DNA of 45,323 bases from Methanobrevibacter sp. (lineage in GTDB: Archaea > Methanobacteriota > Methanobacteria > Methanobacteriales > Methanobacteriaceae): the NCBI RefSeq assembly GCF_017406825.1, contig NZ_JAFQXT010000012.1, positions 1 through 45,323 on the forward strand, in the 5' to 3' direction. Numbering within the stretch: the first letter of the stretch is position 1; every line of letters starts with the position of its first letter. The position numbers were made by a program, and so were the translations under genes. This document shows, piece after piece, positions 17,126 through 25,016 of the stretch. The notes under the pieces were generated by a model that ran no database searches, was not told where the DNA came from, and was given only the letters and a program-made list of their open reading frames with translations.

Positions 17126-18244
17126 CTAATCTATCTCATAAAACTCACTGTAGAGTGAATCCCTCTCAATCGGGTTTCTTCCCAAGTCCCTGACCATTCT
17201 TGCCAATGTTTCGATTGATGCGTCAACACCATCAGGAGCTCCTGATGCCTCTGACAGTTCATCTCCGCCCAGCGTTCCTCCAAGGTCATTTGCACCTGCT
17301 GTCAGTACGACCTGTGCGAATCTGAAGCCCATCTTTACCCATGAAACCTGAAGGTTAGGAAGCAAATCCCTAAGCATCAGCCTTGAAACGGCATATAATT
17401 TCAAATCCTGTGTTCCGGTTGCTCCCAGGTCTGATTGGCCTTCCAGAAAGATTGGGGAGTACTCATGCATGAATGTCATTGGTATGAACTCTGTAAAACC
17501 GTGAGTTTCCTGCTGTATCTGTCTGATAATGTCAATGTGTTCCACCCGTTCTTCTAAAGTTTCAACATGCCCGTACATTATTGTTGCAGAACCCTTTATT
17601 CCGACTTCCTGGGCTGCCTTGACGGCTTCAATCCATTCGGCCACGCTTACCTTTTCAGGACAGATTATCTCCCTTGAACGGTCTGTGAGAATCTCTGCTG
17701 CAGTGCCGGGCAATGTGTCAAGGCCGGCATCCTTGAGTATCTCAAAGCCTTCGCTCATGTCAATTCCGGATGCCCTGCAGGCGTCACGGACCATTGTAGG
17801 TGAAAATCCGTGTATGGACACATTCGGATAGTTGTCCTTAAGCAACGTGAGCAGATGTGTGTAGTATTCTATGTCTGCATCGGGATGCACTCCTCCCATG
17901 AGCGTGAATTCGCGGGCTCCATTGGCAACGGCGCCTTCGGCCTTTGAGAGAATCTCCTCGTCATTCAGGATATATGCATCATGGTCGTCAGCATCCTTTC
18001 CGAATGCGCAGAATCCGCATCTGACGGTGCATATATTTGTAAAGTTAATATTGCAATTATTAATGAATGTCACGTTGTCTCCAACGATTTCGTGTCTTAA
18101 AAAATCAGCAGTTGCAAGTAATGGGTATAAATCAGGCCCATTAATATTCATCAAATAATTCGCCTCTTCAACAGAAATTTCCTCATCGAGGGATTTTGTC
18201 AATATCCTTTCTGTTTTGGAAGAAACGGGTAGTTTATCAAACAT
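17126..18244 (-). CDS. cofH: F420 (Fo) synthase subunit CofH
   Basis: A radical SAM enzyme of 372 residues that joins a tyrosine-derived fragment to 5-amino-6-ribitylaminouracil in the first half of deazaflavin (Fo) synthesis; CofG finishes the ring. The radical SAM cysteines are C72, C76 and C79 (CTVRCGFC). The following motifs GGVHPDADIEYY, HGFSPTM and the C-terminal NDLGGTLGGDELSEASGA block are diagnostic for CofH rather than MqnC/MqnE. It is divergent from comD. The gene downstream is the tmk-like kinase, 8 bases away. Confidence 0.94.
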   Translation of the reverse strand: MFDKLPVSSKTERILTKSLDEEISVEEANYLMNINGPDLYPLLATADFLRHEIVGDNVTFINNCNINFTNICTVRCGFCAFGKDADDHDAYILNDEEILSKAEGAVANGAREFTLMGGVHPDADIEYYTHLLTLLKDNYPNVSIHGFSPTMVRDACRASGIDMSEGFEILKDAGLDTLPGTAAEILTDRSREIICPEKVSVAEWIEAVKAAQEVGIKGSATIMYGHVETLEERVEHIDIIRQIQQETHGFTEFIPMTFMHEYSPIFLEGQSDLGATGTQDLKLYAVSRLMLRDLLPNLQVSWVKMGFRFAQVVLTAGANDLGGTLGGDELSEASGAPDGVDASIETLARMVRDLGRNPIERDSLYSEFYEID

Positions 18245-18325
18245 ATTGTTATATTGATTTTAAATAAATAAAAAGGTTACTATTTGATGAATAATTAAAA
18301 ATAAAATAGTTTTTTATAGTATTTA

Positions 18326-18353
18326 GTATATATTAAAGTATTAGATGTGATAT
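18326..18353 (+). promoter_or_regulatory. Promoter and ribosome site of comDE
   Basis: A TATA box (gtatatattaaa, about 18326-18337) lies 18-29 bases upstream of the comD ATG at 18355. A gatgtgat ribosome site ends 3 bases before the ATG, the same GTGAT-N3 spacing seen at comE, comA and several other starts in this window. Confidence 0.5.
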
Positions 18354-18354
18354 T

Positions 18355-18846
18355 ATGGATACAACCGAAGCAGTATACGACGGCCTGAAGGATGCAGGAA
18401 TCGATTTTATAGTCAGCGTTCCATGCGTCAATTTGACAAAACTCCTAAACATGATTGATGATGACCCTGAAATCACCCATATTCCAGTCACACGTGAGGA
18501 GGAGGGAATCGGAATATGTGCAGGAGCATACCTCGGAGGCAAAAGGCCGGCAATTCTAATGCAGAATTCAGGGTTTGGAAATTCAATAAACGCCCTGAAA
18601 TCATTGATTGAATTGTATGAAATTCCTTTATTGATGATTATGAGCCACAGAGGCACCGAAGGCGAAAGCATTGTCGGACAGGTCCCTATGGGCGAGTCAA
18701 CGCCGCTGATTCTTGAAGCCATGGACTTCAAGTTCTTCACACCGCAGACCGCCGAAGCGGCATATGACGACATCAGACTGTCATGGGAACTGTCTGAGGA
18801 GGAAGGAAAGCCTGTGAGCATTTTACTGGAGATAAAGTACTGGTGA
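18355..18846 (+). CDS. comD: Sulfopyruvate decarboxylase alpha subunit
   Basis: ComD (163 residues) forms with ComE the ThDP-dependent enzyme that decarboxylates sulfopyruvate to sulfoacetaldehyde in coenzyme M synthesis. It corresponds to the pyrimidine-binding half of ThDP decarboxylases. The features are the [20 protein letters not shown] stretch with the catalytic glutamate, [13 protein letters not shown], and SHRGTEGE. The comE ribosome site overlaps its stop codon, giving translational coupling. The other comA gene is 7.4 kb away; comB and comC are not in the window. Confidence 0.95.
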   Translation: MDTTEAVYDGLKDAGIDFIVSVPCVNLTKLLNMIDDDPEITHIPVTREEEGIGICAGAYLGGKRPAILMQNSGFGNSINALKSLIELYEIPLLMIMSHRGTEGESIVGQVPMGESTPLILEAMDFKFFTPQTAEAAYDDIRLSWELSEEEGKPVSILLEIKYW

Positions 18847-18850
18847 TAAC

Positions 18851-19387
18851 ATGGCAAGATATGAAGCTATTTATGAGATTATGGAATACATTGACGATGA
18901 ACTGGTTATCTGCAACATCGGATTTCCGTCAAGGGAGCTGTATGAAATAAATGACAGGGAAAAGAACTTCTATATGATAGGTTCAATGGGCCTTGCCTCT
19001 TCAATCGGACTTGGACTGGCCATGGCAAAACCATATGAGGATGTCGTTGTAATCGACGGTGACGGATCCCTTCTTATGAATATGGGCTCACTAGTTACAG
19101 TATTTGCAAACAATCCATCCAACCTTACATGGATAGTCATTGACAACGGAGCCTACGGTTCAACAGGAAATCAGGACACATATGCGCAGGTCGTTGACCT
19201 GGTGGATATTGCCCGTGGAGTGGGCTTTAAAAACAGCCATTACTTCGATGACATCAACCTTAAGGAATTCATCAAAAGCGATGATGCAAGCTTCATCGTA
19301 TACAGAACCGAATCCGGAAATTCAAACGCTCCAATTATAGATATAGACCCTATTACCATCAAGGAAAGGTTCATGGCATCATTTTAA
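18851..19387 (+). CDS. comE: Sulfopyruvate decarboxylase beta subunit
   Basis: ComE (178 residues) is the pyrophosphate-binding half of sulfopyruvate decarboxylase. The ThDP motif starts at GDGS (70-73) and ends with the asparagine in VIDNGAYGSTG (about residue 99). The SMGLASSIGLGLAMAK stretch is typical of the family. A GGTGAT ribosome site ends 4 bases before the ATG and includes the comD stop. ComDE supplies the sulfoacetaldehyde that the marker 16 protein at 25017-26267 may convert to coenzyme M. Confidence 0.95.
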   Translation: MARYEAIYEIMEYIDDELVICNIGFPSRELYEINDREKNFYMIGSMGLASSIGLGLAMAKPYEDVVVIDGDGSLLMNMGSLVTVFANNPSNLTWIVIDNGAYGSTGNQDTYAQVVDLVDIARGVGFKNSHYFDDINLKEFIKSDDASFIVYRTESGNSNAPIIDIDPITIKERFMASF

Positions 19388-19457
19388 CTGTTTAGTTTAC
19401 TTTAAACTGTTTGACATATCCAAATAATTAATAAAAATCATGCCTATATAATAATAT

Positions 19458-19718
19458 ATGAATGATGATGAATTATTCCGTGCCTTGGGCTTTGTGAAAG
19501 TTTCGCAATTCAGAATAGACACTCTGAAAGCTATCGGAAATTCCTTCAAGATGCCTTCTGAAATCGCCGGAGAGATTGACCTCACCACATCTCAGGTTTC
19601 AAGGATACTGATCGGTTTGAAAAATGAGAATATCGTCTTGTGCATTAATGAGGACATGCGAAAGGGACGCCTTTACAAATGCACACAGTTGGGTATTGAA
19701 GTCCTGAAGAATCTATGA
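19458..19718 (+). CDS. Small winged-helix regulator (paralogue of 36962-37243)
   Basis: An 86-residue ArsR-like winged-helix protein. Recognition helix region: EIAGEIDLTTSQVSRILIGL; the wing is around EDMRKGRLYKCTQLG. It is clearly related along its whole length to the 93-residue protein at 36962-37243, sharing GF(V/I)KVS, MPSEIA, RKGR and LG patterns. It lies just downstream of comE. Two direct copies of aactgttt (19386-19393 and 19405-19412) lie upstream of its start and could be its own binding sites. No metal-binding cysteines typical of ArsR sensors are seen, so the signal is unknown. Confidence 0.8.
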   Translation: MNDDELFRALGFVKVSQFRIDTLKAIGNSFKMPSEIAGEIDLTTSQVSRILIGLKNENIVLCINEDMRKGRLYKCTQLGIEVLKNL

Positions 19719-19724
19719 TTTAGT

Positions 19725-20795
19725 TCATCTCACTTTTTTCAGTATAGGCTTTTCGACAACAAACCAGCTCATCACCGCAAAAAAGGTAGTCAGAATCCAA
19801 ACGTAGAGCAGGTATTGCCATACACTGACATTAAGGTTGTTGAAAGTGATAAGAATTGCAATAAGGCACTGTACCGGCCATGCATAGATATATGTTCCAT
19901 ATGATATGTCATTTTCCTTGATGAATCCTGGAGATTTAATCTTAACGGAAAGTACAAGAAGAATATATGTCATTGGAATGGCAATGTATATTCCAGCGGC
20001 GTTTCTTGAAAATAATGCCATGCAAACGGTACAGTAAATCAGAGCCAAAGCGAACAGCTTATATGAGAATGCAAGTTTGTCTTTAATCAGATAGACAAAT
20101 CCTCCTGCAAAAAACATTGAAAAGAGATACAGCCCAAGCTTAAAGTAAGTCAAAGCCTTGCTGGAGCTGTCAGGCATTAAAGTATATGCAATGCCAAGAA
20201 TAAGATAAATGGCGAAAAGCGCTTTTGGATAGTGGTTCTTTCTGATTCTGGATTTCATCAAAACCGCCATGACGATGGATACGGCAATATAACATCCAAA
20301 CTCAAAAATCAGCGTCCATATGGAAACATTCCAATTGTCGGCGTTGATGGCTTCAAGCAACGTGCCGATATTGTTTTCAAAGAGGTTCAACGGAAGCGCA
20401 TAAATGAAAAACCTGGCGGGTGAAGGGTTCAGATTCAAATATGAAAGCAAATCGAAATTGCCGTTAATTATCGTAAATGCCAATGGGGCAAACAGGATTA
20501 CAATCAGCAAAATGCAAATGAAATATGCGGGATATATTCTCGCCAAACGTTTTTTCAGAAATGTCTTGAAATCATTCTTGATTGCGGATGCCGTGATAAG
20601 ATAGCCTGATATATAAAAAAAGAAAGGCACTGCAAATGACATGACAACAACAATGGAATTGGGCATGTAACTGTTGATGTCGGCTGCAAATACGACAAAC
20701 GAATGTTTGATTAAAACGAATGTTGCAAATATTAATCTAAATAAATTCAGGGAATTGTTCCGATTATTCAATTCAAGAAACTTAATTGAAATCAC
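19725..20795 (-). CDS. Acyltransferase 3 family membrane protein
   Basis: A 356-residue protein with about ten membrane helices, fitting the acyltransferase-3 (OafA/YrhL) family, which adds acetyl or similar groups to cell-surface sugars. The N-terminal region NNSLNLFRLIFATFVLIKHS has the conserved Arg and His of the family's catalytic helix, and FFFYISGYLI follows. The start is unusual: the frame opens at a GTG (20793-20795) that itself lies in an AGGTGAT ribosome-like string, and no ATG exists nearby, so a non-ATG start a little downstream is possible. Its target may be pseudomurein or surface polysaccharide. Confidence 0.85.
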   Translation of the reverse strand: MISIKFLELNNRNNSLNLFRLIFATFVLIKHSFVVFAADINSYMPNSIVVVMSFAVPFFFYISGYLITASAIKNDFKTFLKKRLARIYPAYFICILLIVILFAPLAFTIINGNFDLLSYLNLNPSPARFFIYALPLNLFENNIGTLLEAINADNWNVSIWTLIFEFGCYIAVSIVMAVLMKSRIRKNHYPKALFAIYLILGIAYTLMPDSSSKALTYFKLGLYLFSMFFAGGFVYLIKDKLAFSYKLFALALIYCTVCMALFSRNAAGIYIAIPMTYILLVLSVKIKSPGFIKENDISYGTYIYAWPVQCLIAILITFNNLNVSVWQYLLYVWILTTFFAVMSWFVVEKPILKKVR

Positions 20796-20842
20796 CTACA
20801 TGTTAGATATATGTTTCTTAGATATAATAATGCTTAGCACAA

Positions 20843-21178
20843 TCATTTCAGGATTTCAAGTAGAACCCCTTTTACCTTTCTGTTGGATTCGGTTTTGAGA
20901 ATCCTTTCGAGAACAGACCTGTCCTCAACTCTTCTTATTGCCGCAATCCTGACATGGCAGTCACTATGCTTTGCGGCGATTCGGGCAATATAATTCTGAT
21001 TTGAAATCCTCTCGACAGCGCAAATCATAACCTTGCGGTTTGAATCAGAATAGGCCAGATCGTTCAAGAGCTCATCATCAGAGATTGCTTCAACGGCTTT
21101 AAGACGCTTGCGATAGTCGGGGTCGTTAGCGGCAATCTCACTTAAGTCATCATCCGGTTTTTTTCTAGGTTTCATCAT
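20843..21178 (-). CDS. Small HEAT-repeat-like protein downstream of hdrA
   Basis: A 111-residue helical protein with three or four degenerate HEAT-type repeats (for example RKRLKAVEAISDDELLNDLA, RKVMICAVERISN, HVRIAAIRRVED, RKVKGVLLEIL). Such repeats usually form a scaffold that binds another protein. It overlaps the end of hdrA by 14 bases, so it is translated with it and may bind the Hdr-like complex. There is no cofactor motif. Confidence 0.75.
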   Translation of the reverse strand: MMKPRKKPDDDLSEIAANDPDYRKRLKAVEAISDDELLNDLAYSDSNRKVMICAVERISNQNYIARIAAKHSDCHVRIAAIRRVEDRSVLERILKTESNRKVKGVLLEILK

Positions 21179-23471
21179 CTAGCTCTGCGATTTTTGCATC
21201 GAATTCATTGAACTTGCGGGCAAGTCCTGAGAAGTATGGAATGTAAACCTTTGAGAATGTTATCCTTTCAGGGTTTTCGCCCAGTTCCTGAAGCCTGTTT
21301 TTGGCCCTTTGGATTTTGCGCTCCACCTCATCATACATCAAATCCCCCGGAAACTCGCCGATGAATACTCCGTCAGCACCGTTTTCAAGCGCATATTTGA
21401 TGTGTCTCGGCCTTACACGGTTGACGGATATTACCTTGATTATATGAATCGATTCGGGATATGATAATCTGTTGACACCGATATTGTCGGCGGCGGTGTA
21501 TCCTATATTGTCCAGGAACACAAGTATCATGCGTTCGCCGTCCCTCTTTTTGGACAATGCTCCCTTGATGGTTGCCATGATCTTCTCATCGATGTTGCCG
21601 TTTACCGTGATTGCCCTTTGCTTGCATCCGACAAGACATTTTCCGCAGCCTGTACAGCTCATAGGATCAATGTAGATTTCATCATTCTGAATGCTCATTG
21701 ACTTGTACTTGCAGCGCTCTATGCATTCTCCGCACAGATTGCATCTGTCGTTGTCGATTTCTGCGATGAATGGTTCGATTTCCACACCGCCATAATTGTA
21801 TTCGTTGACCTTTGCGGCCGCGGCGGTCGCCTGCATGATTGAGTCTGTGATGTCTTTCGGCTCATGTGCGGTTCCGCAGACGAATATTCCCTGAACGTCG
21901 GTTGCAACAGGCTTGATTTTCGGATGTGACTCCTTGATGAATCCGTCTTCTGTTGTTCCTATGTTTAGAATCTCAGCTATTTCCTCTGTTCCTTCAGAAG
22001 GCTCCATTGCAGTTGAAAGAACAACCATGTCGGCTTCGATTTCAACGAATTCGCCTTTAAGAGTGTCCTCTGTTCTTACAATATAGTTGTCTCCTTTCTT
22101 GACAACCTCGCCAGGCCTTCCTCTGAGGAACCTGACCTCGTTTTCCTGGGTGTGCTTGTAGTATTTCTCAAACATTCCGGGAGTCCTCACATCAGTGTAG
22201 CAAATCAGGACATCTGTATCTGGATATTTGTGCTTTATGATGTTTGCGTTCTTGAGGGCCACCGTGCAGCATATCTTTGAGCAGTACTTGTGCCCGTCAG
22301 GCTTTTCATCCCTTGAGCCGACGCACTGTATCATCACGACACGCTTTGGAACCTCTCCGTTGGATTTAAGCAACTTGCCCTTGGTCGGACCGTTGACTCC
22401 GGTGATACGTCCAAGCTCAGATTGCGTTATGACATCATCATAGCGTGCGTATCCGTATTCGGGACGCTTTTCCATGTCGAAGAGCTTGTGGCCTGTGGCA
22501 ACGATGATTGATCCCACCTGCAGAGGAATCCTTTCGGATTTTCCCCTAAGCCTTATCGCCTTCATGCTGCATGCCTTTACGCAGTTGCTGCATTTGGAAC
22601 AGTTGTCCATATCTATTACATATGCTTCTGGATATGACTGTCCGAAGGGCCTGTATATTGCCTTTCTCATTGAGAGATTGTCGTTCCAGTCATTGGGAAC
22701 TTCAACCTCACATGCCTCGGCACACTTTCCGCATGCAATGCATTTCTCGGTGTCGATATAACGTGGGGACTTTTCAAGAATAAGGTTATATGTACCTGCG
22801 CGCCTTTCGGCCTCGATGACCTTTGTGTTTGTCAGGACTTCAATGTTTTCATTCCAGACCAGTTCATTTAAAATAGGATTCAAAAGGCACATTCCGCATT
22901 CTTCTGCGATTTTAACCGGAGAGAACACCTTTCCTATCTTTGCCATGTGCCCTCCGATTGATGGGGACTGCTCTATAAGGGTGACTTTGGTTCCCTGCTT
23001 TGCAAGGGAAAGTGCGGCGTTCATGCCGGCAATTCCGCCGCCGATTATTGCAACCTCATCGGGAGTCTGGCAATAGATAGGGTCCACAGCATCGGACTGC
23101 TTTACCTTTTCTATTGAGGCGTTTATCAGGGTGATTGCCTTTCGTGTTGCCCTTTCGCTGTCGGAGTGCACCCATGAGCACTGCTCCCTTATATTGGCCA
23201 TGTCCATGAGATACGGATTCAGGGGCTTTACATAGTCCTGGAATGTCTTTTCATGTGAAATCGGTGAGCATGCCGCAACTACAACCCTGTCCAGGTCGTG
23301 GTCGAATATCGCATCACGTATGATCTTTCGGCCGTTCAGTGAACACAGGTTTTCGAACTGGCCTATGAACTCCACGTCAAGTTCTTCCCTTACCTTATCC
23401 AGATCCACAATGTCTGAAATGTTTCCTCCGCACTCGCATAAAAACACGCCAACTTTTAAATCATCCCTCAT
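21165..23471 (-). CDS. hdrA: HdrA-type heterodisulfide reductase subunit A fused to a cysteine-less MvhD-like domain
   Basis: A 768-residue iron-sulfur flavoprotein. In order: N-terminal LCECGGNI domain (11-18), FAD fold with GGGIAG (144-149), ferredoxin insert with cysteines 244-254 and 291-301, the CVGSRD…YCSKICC cluster motif (383-402), and a second ferredoxin with C577-C587 and C606-C616. Residues about 647-745 align by eye with MvhD/FlpD, but every cluster cysteine is replaced (VFLDNIG, EFPGDLMY). Known HdrA bifurcates electrons between ferredoxin and HdrBC. Fusion to MvhD is known from HdrA2 of Methanosarcina; loss of the cysteines suggests no direct hydrogenase link. GGAGG precedes the ATG; the start overlaps hdrB by 4 bases. 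Confidence 0.9.
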   Translation of the reverse strand: MRDDLKVGVFLCECGGNISDIVDLDKVREELDVEFIGQFENLCSLNGRKIIRDAIFDHDLDRVVVAACSPISHEKTFQDYVKPLNPYLMDMANIREQCSWVHSDSERATRKAITLINASIEKVKQSDAVDPIYCQTPDEVAIIGGGIAGMNAALSLAKQGTKVTLIEQSPSIGGHMAKIGKVFSPVKIAEECGMCLLNPILNELVWNENIEVLTNTKVIEAERRAGTYNLILEKSPRYIDTEKCIACGKCAEACEVEVPNDWNDNLSMRKAIYRPFGQSYPEAYVIDMDNCSKCSNCVKACSMKAIRLRGKSERIPLQVGSIIVATGHKLFDMEKRPEYGYARYDDVITQSELGRITGVNGPTKGKLLKSNGEVPKRVVMIQCVGSRDEKPDGHKYCSKICCTVALKNANIIKHKYPDTDVLICYTDVRTPGMFEKYYKHTQENEVRFLRGRPGEVVKKGDNYIVRTEDTLKGEFVEIEADMVVLSTAMEPSEGTEEIAEILNIGTTEDGFIKESHPKIKPVATDVQGIFVCGTAHEPKDITDSIMQATAAAAKVNEYNYGGVEIEPFIAEIDNDRCNLCGECIERCKYKSMSIQNDEIYIDPMSCTGCGKCLVGCKQRAITVNGNIDEKIMATIKGALSKKRDGERMILVFLDNIGYTAADNIGVNRLSYPESIHIIKVISVNRVRPRHIKYALENGADGVFIGEFPGDLMYDEVERKIQRAKNRLQELGENPERITFSKVYIPYFSGLARKFNEFDAKIAELDDET

Positions 23472-24409
23472 TTTTTAACCTCCTTCAAATCCTTAACAAC
23501 AGAATCTATAGGCACGGTGTGTGCCTTGGCACCGATTACCTTATCAAGGTCTCCCCCCATTGCAAGGGCAATGAACTGTGCAATGTTTAGATGGATTGCC
23601 CTGAAGCTTCTGCCTTCCCTTTCTGATATCAGATACTGATATCTGTCAAACTGGATATGGCAGTTAGGGCATAAATGAACCAATATGTCCACATCCTCAT
23701 CCGCTATCGCGTTCATCTTGTCTGCGGTGGCTGTAAAAGACAGGTCAGGATTTGAGTATCTCTGACGAAAGCCAGTTCCGCATGTTGCCCTTTTGTGGTC
23801 ATACCATCCGATTGTAGTGCAACCGCATTCCTTAATCAGCTCATCCATGACGTTCGGGTCGCGGACCCCTCCGATTGTGTCCTCATAGTGCACCTTACAG
23901 TAATGGCATCCGTGGTGGGTTGCAATTGTATAATCGCTTAAGTCATATTTTATATGCTTTCCAATCTCATCCCGCTTGGCATAGAGTATGTCGACCACGT
24001 GAAATATATTTTCACTCGGTTTCAAATCGTCCTTTTCGTATTTGAGATGAGACAAGCCGTTTTCATCAAATAATTCGTTAATGTGATTTCTCAACTCGTC
24101 CTTCCTGTTGAGCAGCTTGACCGATTTCTTGTTGATTGCATAGCATGTTGCACACATCATGACAAGGTTCGGCCTTCCGATATCCCTTGCAATCCTGAAG
24201 TTCCTTGCCCCTATGGCTGATGTGTCAATCTGGTTGAACACATCGGAATAATGTCCGAGTCCTGTACAGCAGGTCTGCTTTTCTGATATTGCATAATCCA
24301 CTCCCAGCTTGTCGAATACGAATTTTGTGGATGCCTCGACGCCCGGATATTCGACGCTTACAAGGCAGCTTCTGAAAAGCAGTATGTCTTTGTCTGGAAC
24401 ATATTTCAT
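23468..24409 (-). CDS. hdrB: HdrB-like heterodisulfide reductase subunit B with altered second CCG motif
   Basis: A 313-residue protein of the CCG family, which in HdrB carries two noncubane 4Fe-4S clusters that split a disulfide. The first site is complete: C15, C47-C48, C86, C89. The second has C168, C171, C210, C247 and C250, but the paired cysteines read T209-C210 instead of CC. The reading ATCGTGF is clear in the DNA. The second cluster is therefore probably modified, and the substrate may differ from CoM-S-S-CoB. It overlaps hdrC and hdrA by 4 bases on either side, a tightly coupled arrangement. Confidence 0.88.
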   Translation of the reverse strand: MKYVPDKDILLFRSCLVSVEYPGVEASTKFVFDKLGVDYAISEKQTCCTGLGHYSDVFNQIDTSAIGARNFRIARDIGRPNLVMMCATCYAINKKSVKLLNRKDELRNHINELFDENGLSHLKYEKDDLKPSENIFHVVDILYAKRDEIGKHIKYDLSDYTIATHHGCHYCKVHYEDTIGGVRDPNVMDELIKECGCTTIGWYDHKRATCGTGFRQRYSNPDLSFTATADKMNAIADEDVDILVHLCPNCHIQFDRYQYLISEREGRSFRAIHLNIAQFIALAMGGDLDKVIGAKAHTVPIDSVVKDLKEVKK

Positions 24410-25008
24410 TTGGATTCCTCCTCGGCGGACCTTATCCTTTCGATTTTATCCTTAAAACCTGTTATTGTCAATATTTTGCTTACCTCTTCAATGACGTCTT
24501 TCGGCGGCATCAGCGGCGGGTCCAGTTCAAGTTCGCTTCTAATCTCGTCCAGATGCTGCCTGAAATCCCACCATCCCGGCACGTCACGGTCAATGTCTGT
24601 AAAGAATATTTCGGGAATCGCCCCGATTGCGGCCGTGAAGTATGAATCGGCAAATCCAAGATACTCATAGAGCTTGTCGTATCCTATGCCCTTGTATACG
24701 GCAATCTGCTTTAGAATCTGGTTCACCTCACATACGCTGTTTCCGGCAGGGCATACGCTGTGGCAGGTGTAGCAGTAAAAGCAGTCCCAAAGGGAATCAT
24801 CCTCTATTATGGAAAGGTCCCCATCGAGCACCCTTTCGATTATTTCACGGGGATTGTAGTCCGAATGTCTTGCAGCGGGACATGTTGATGTGCACATTCC
24901 GCATTGCACGCATTTCAAAACCCCCTCATCCTTGGAATTCTTTACGTCATTGATAATCTGTACTGCAAACTCGATTGGAGAGTCGTTTATCTTTTGTTGA
25001 ATGGACAT
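24406..25008 (-). CDS. hdrC: HdrC-like heterodisulfide reductase subunit C
   Basis: A 200-residue ferredoxin-type subunit with two complete 4Fe-4S sites: C33, C36, C39, C43 and C76, C79, C82, C86. The second pattern lies in a CFYCYTCHSVCP string as in HdrC. It would pass electrons from HdrA to HdrB. The ATG is 9 bases after the marker 16 gene and the stop overlaps hdrB. In Methanobacteriales the methanogenesis hdrA is usually unlinked to hdrBC (from general knowledge), so this contiguous hdrCBA set is likely a second, specialised complex. Confidence 0.88.
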   Translation of the reverse strand: MSIQQKINDSPIEFAVQIINDVKNSKDEGVLKCVQCGMCTSTCPAARHSDYNPREIIERVLDGDLSIIEDDSLWDCFYCYTCHSVCPAGNSVCEVNQILKQIAVYKGIGYDKLYEYLGFADSYFTAAIGAIPEIFFTDIDRDVPGWWDFRQHLDEIRSELELDPPLMPPKDVIEEVSKILTITGFKDKIERIRSAEEESK

Positions 25009-25016
25009 GGAATCGC

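Noticed and set aside
22474..22783. Open frames opposite hdrA and other long genes
   Set aside because: They are antisense shadows of strongly conserved proteins, with no ribosome sites and low-complexity or cysteine-rich translations that match no family.
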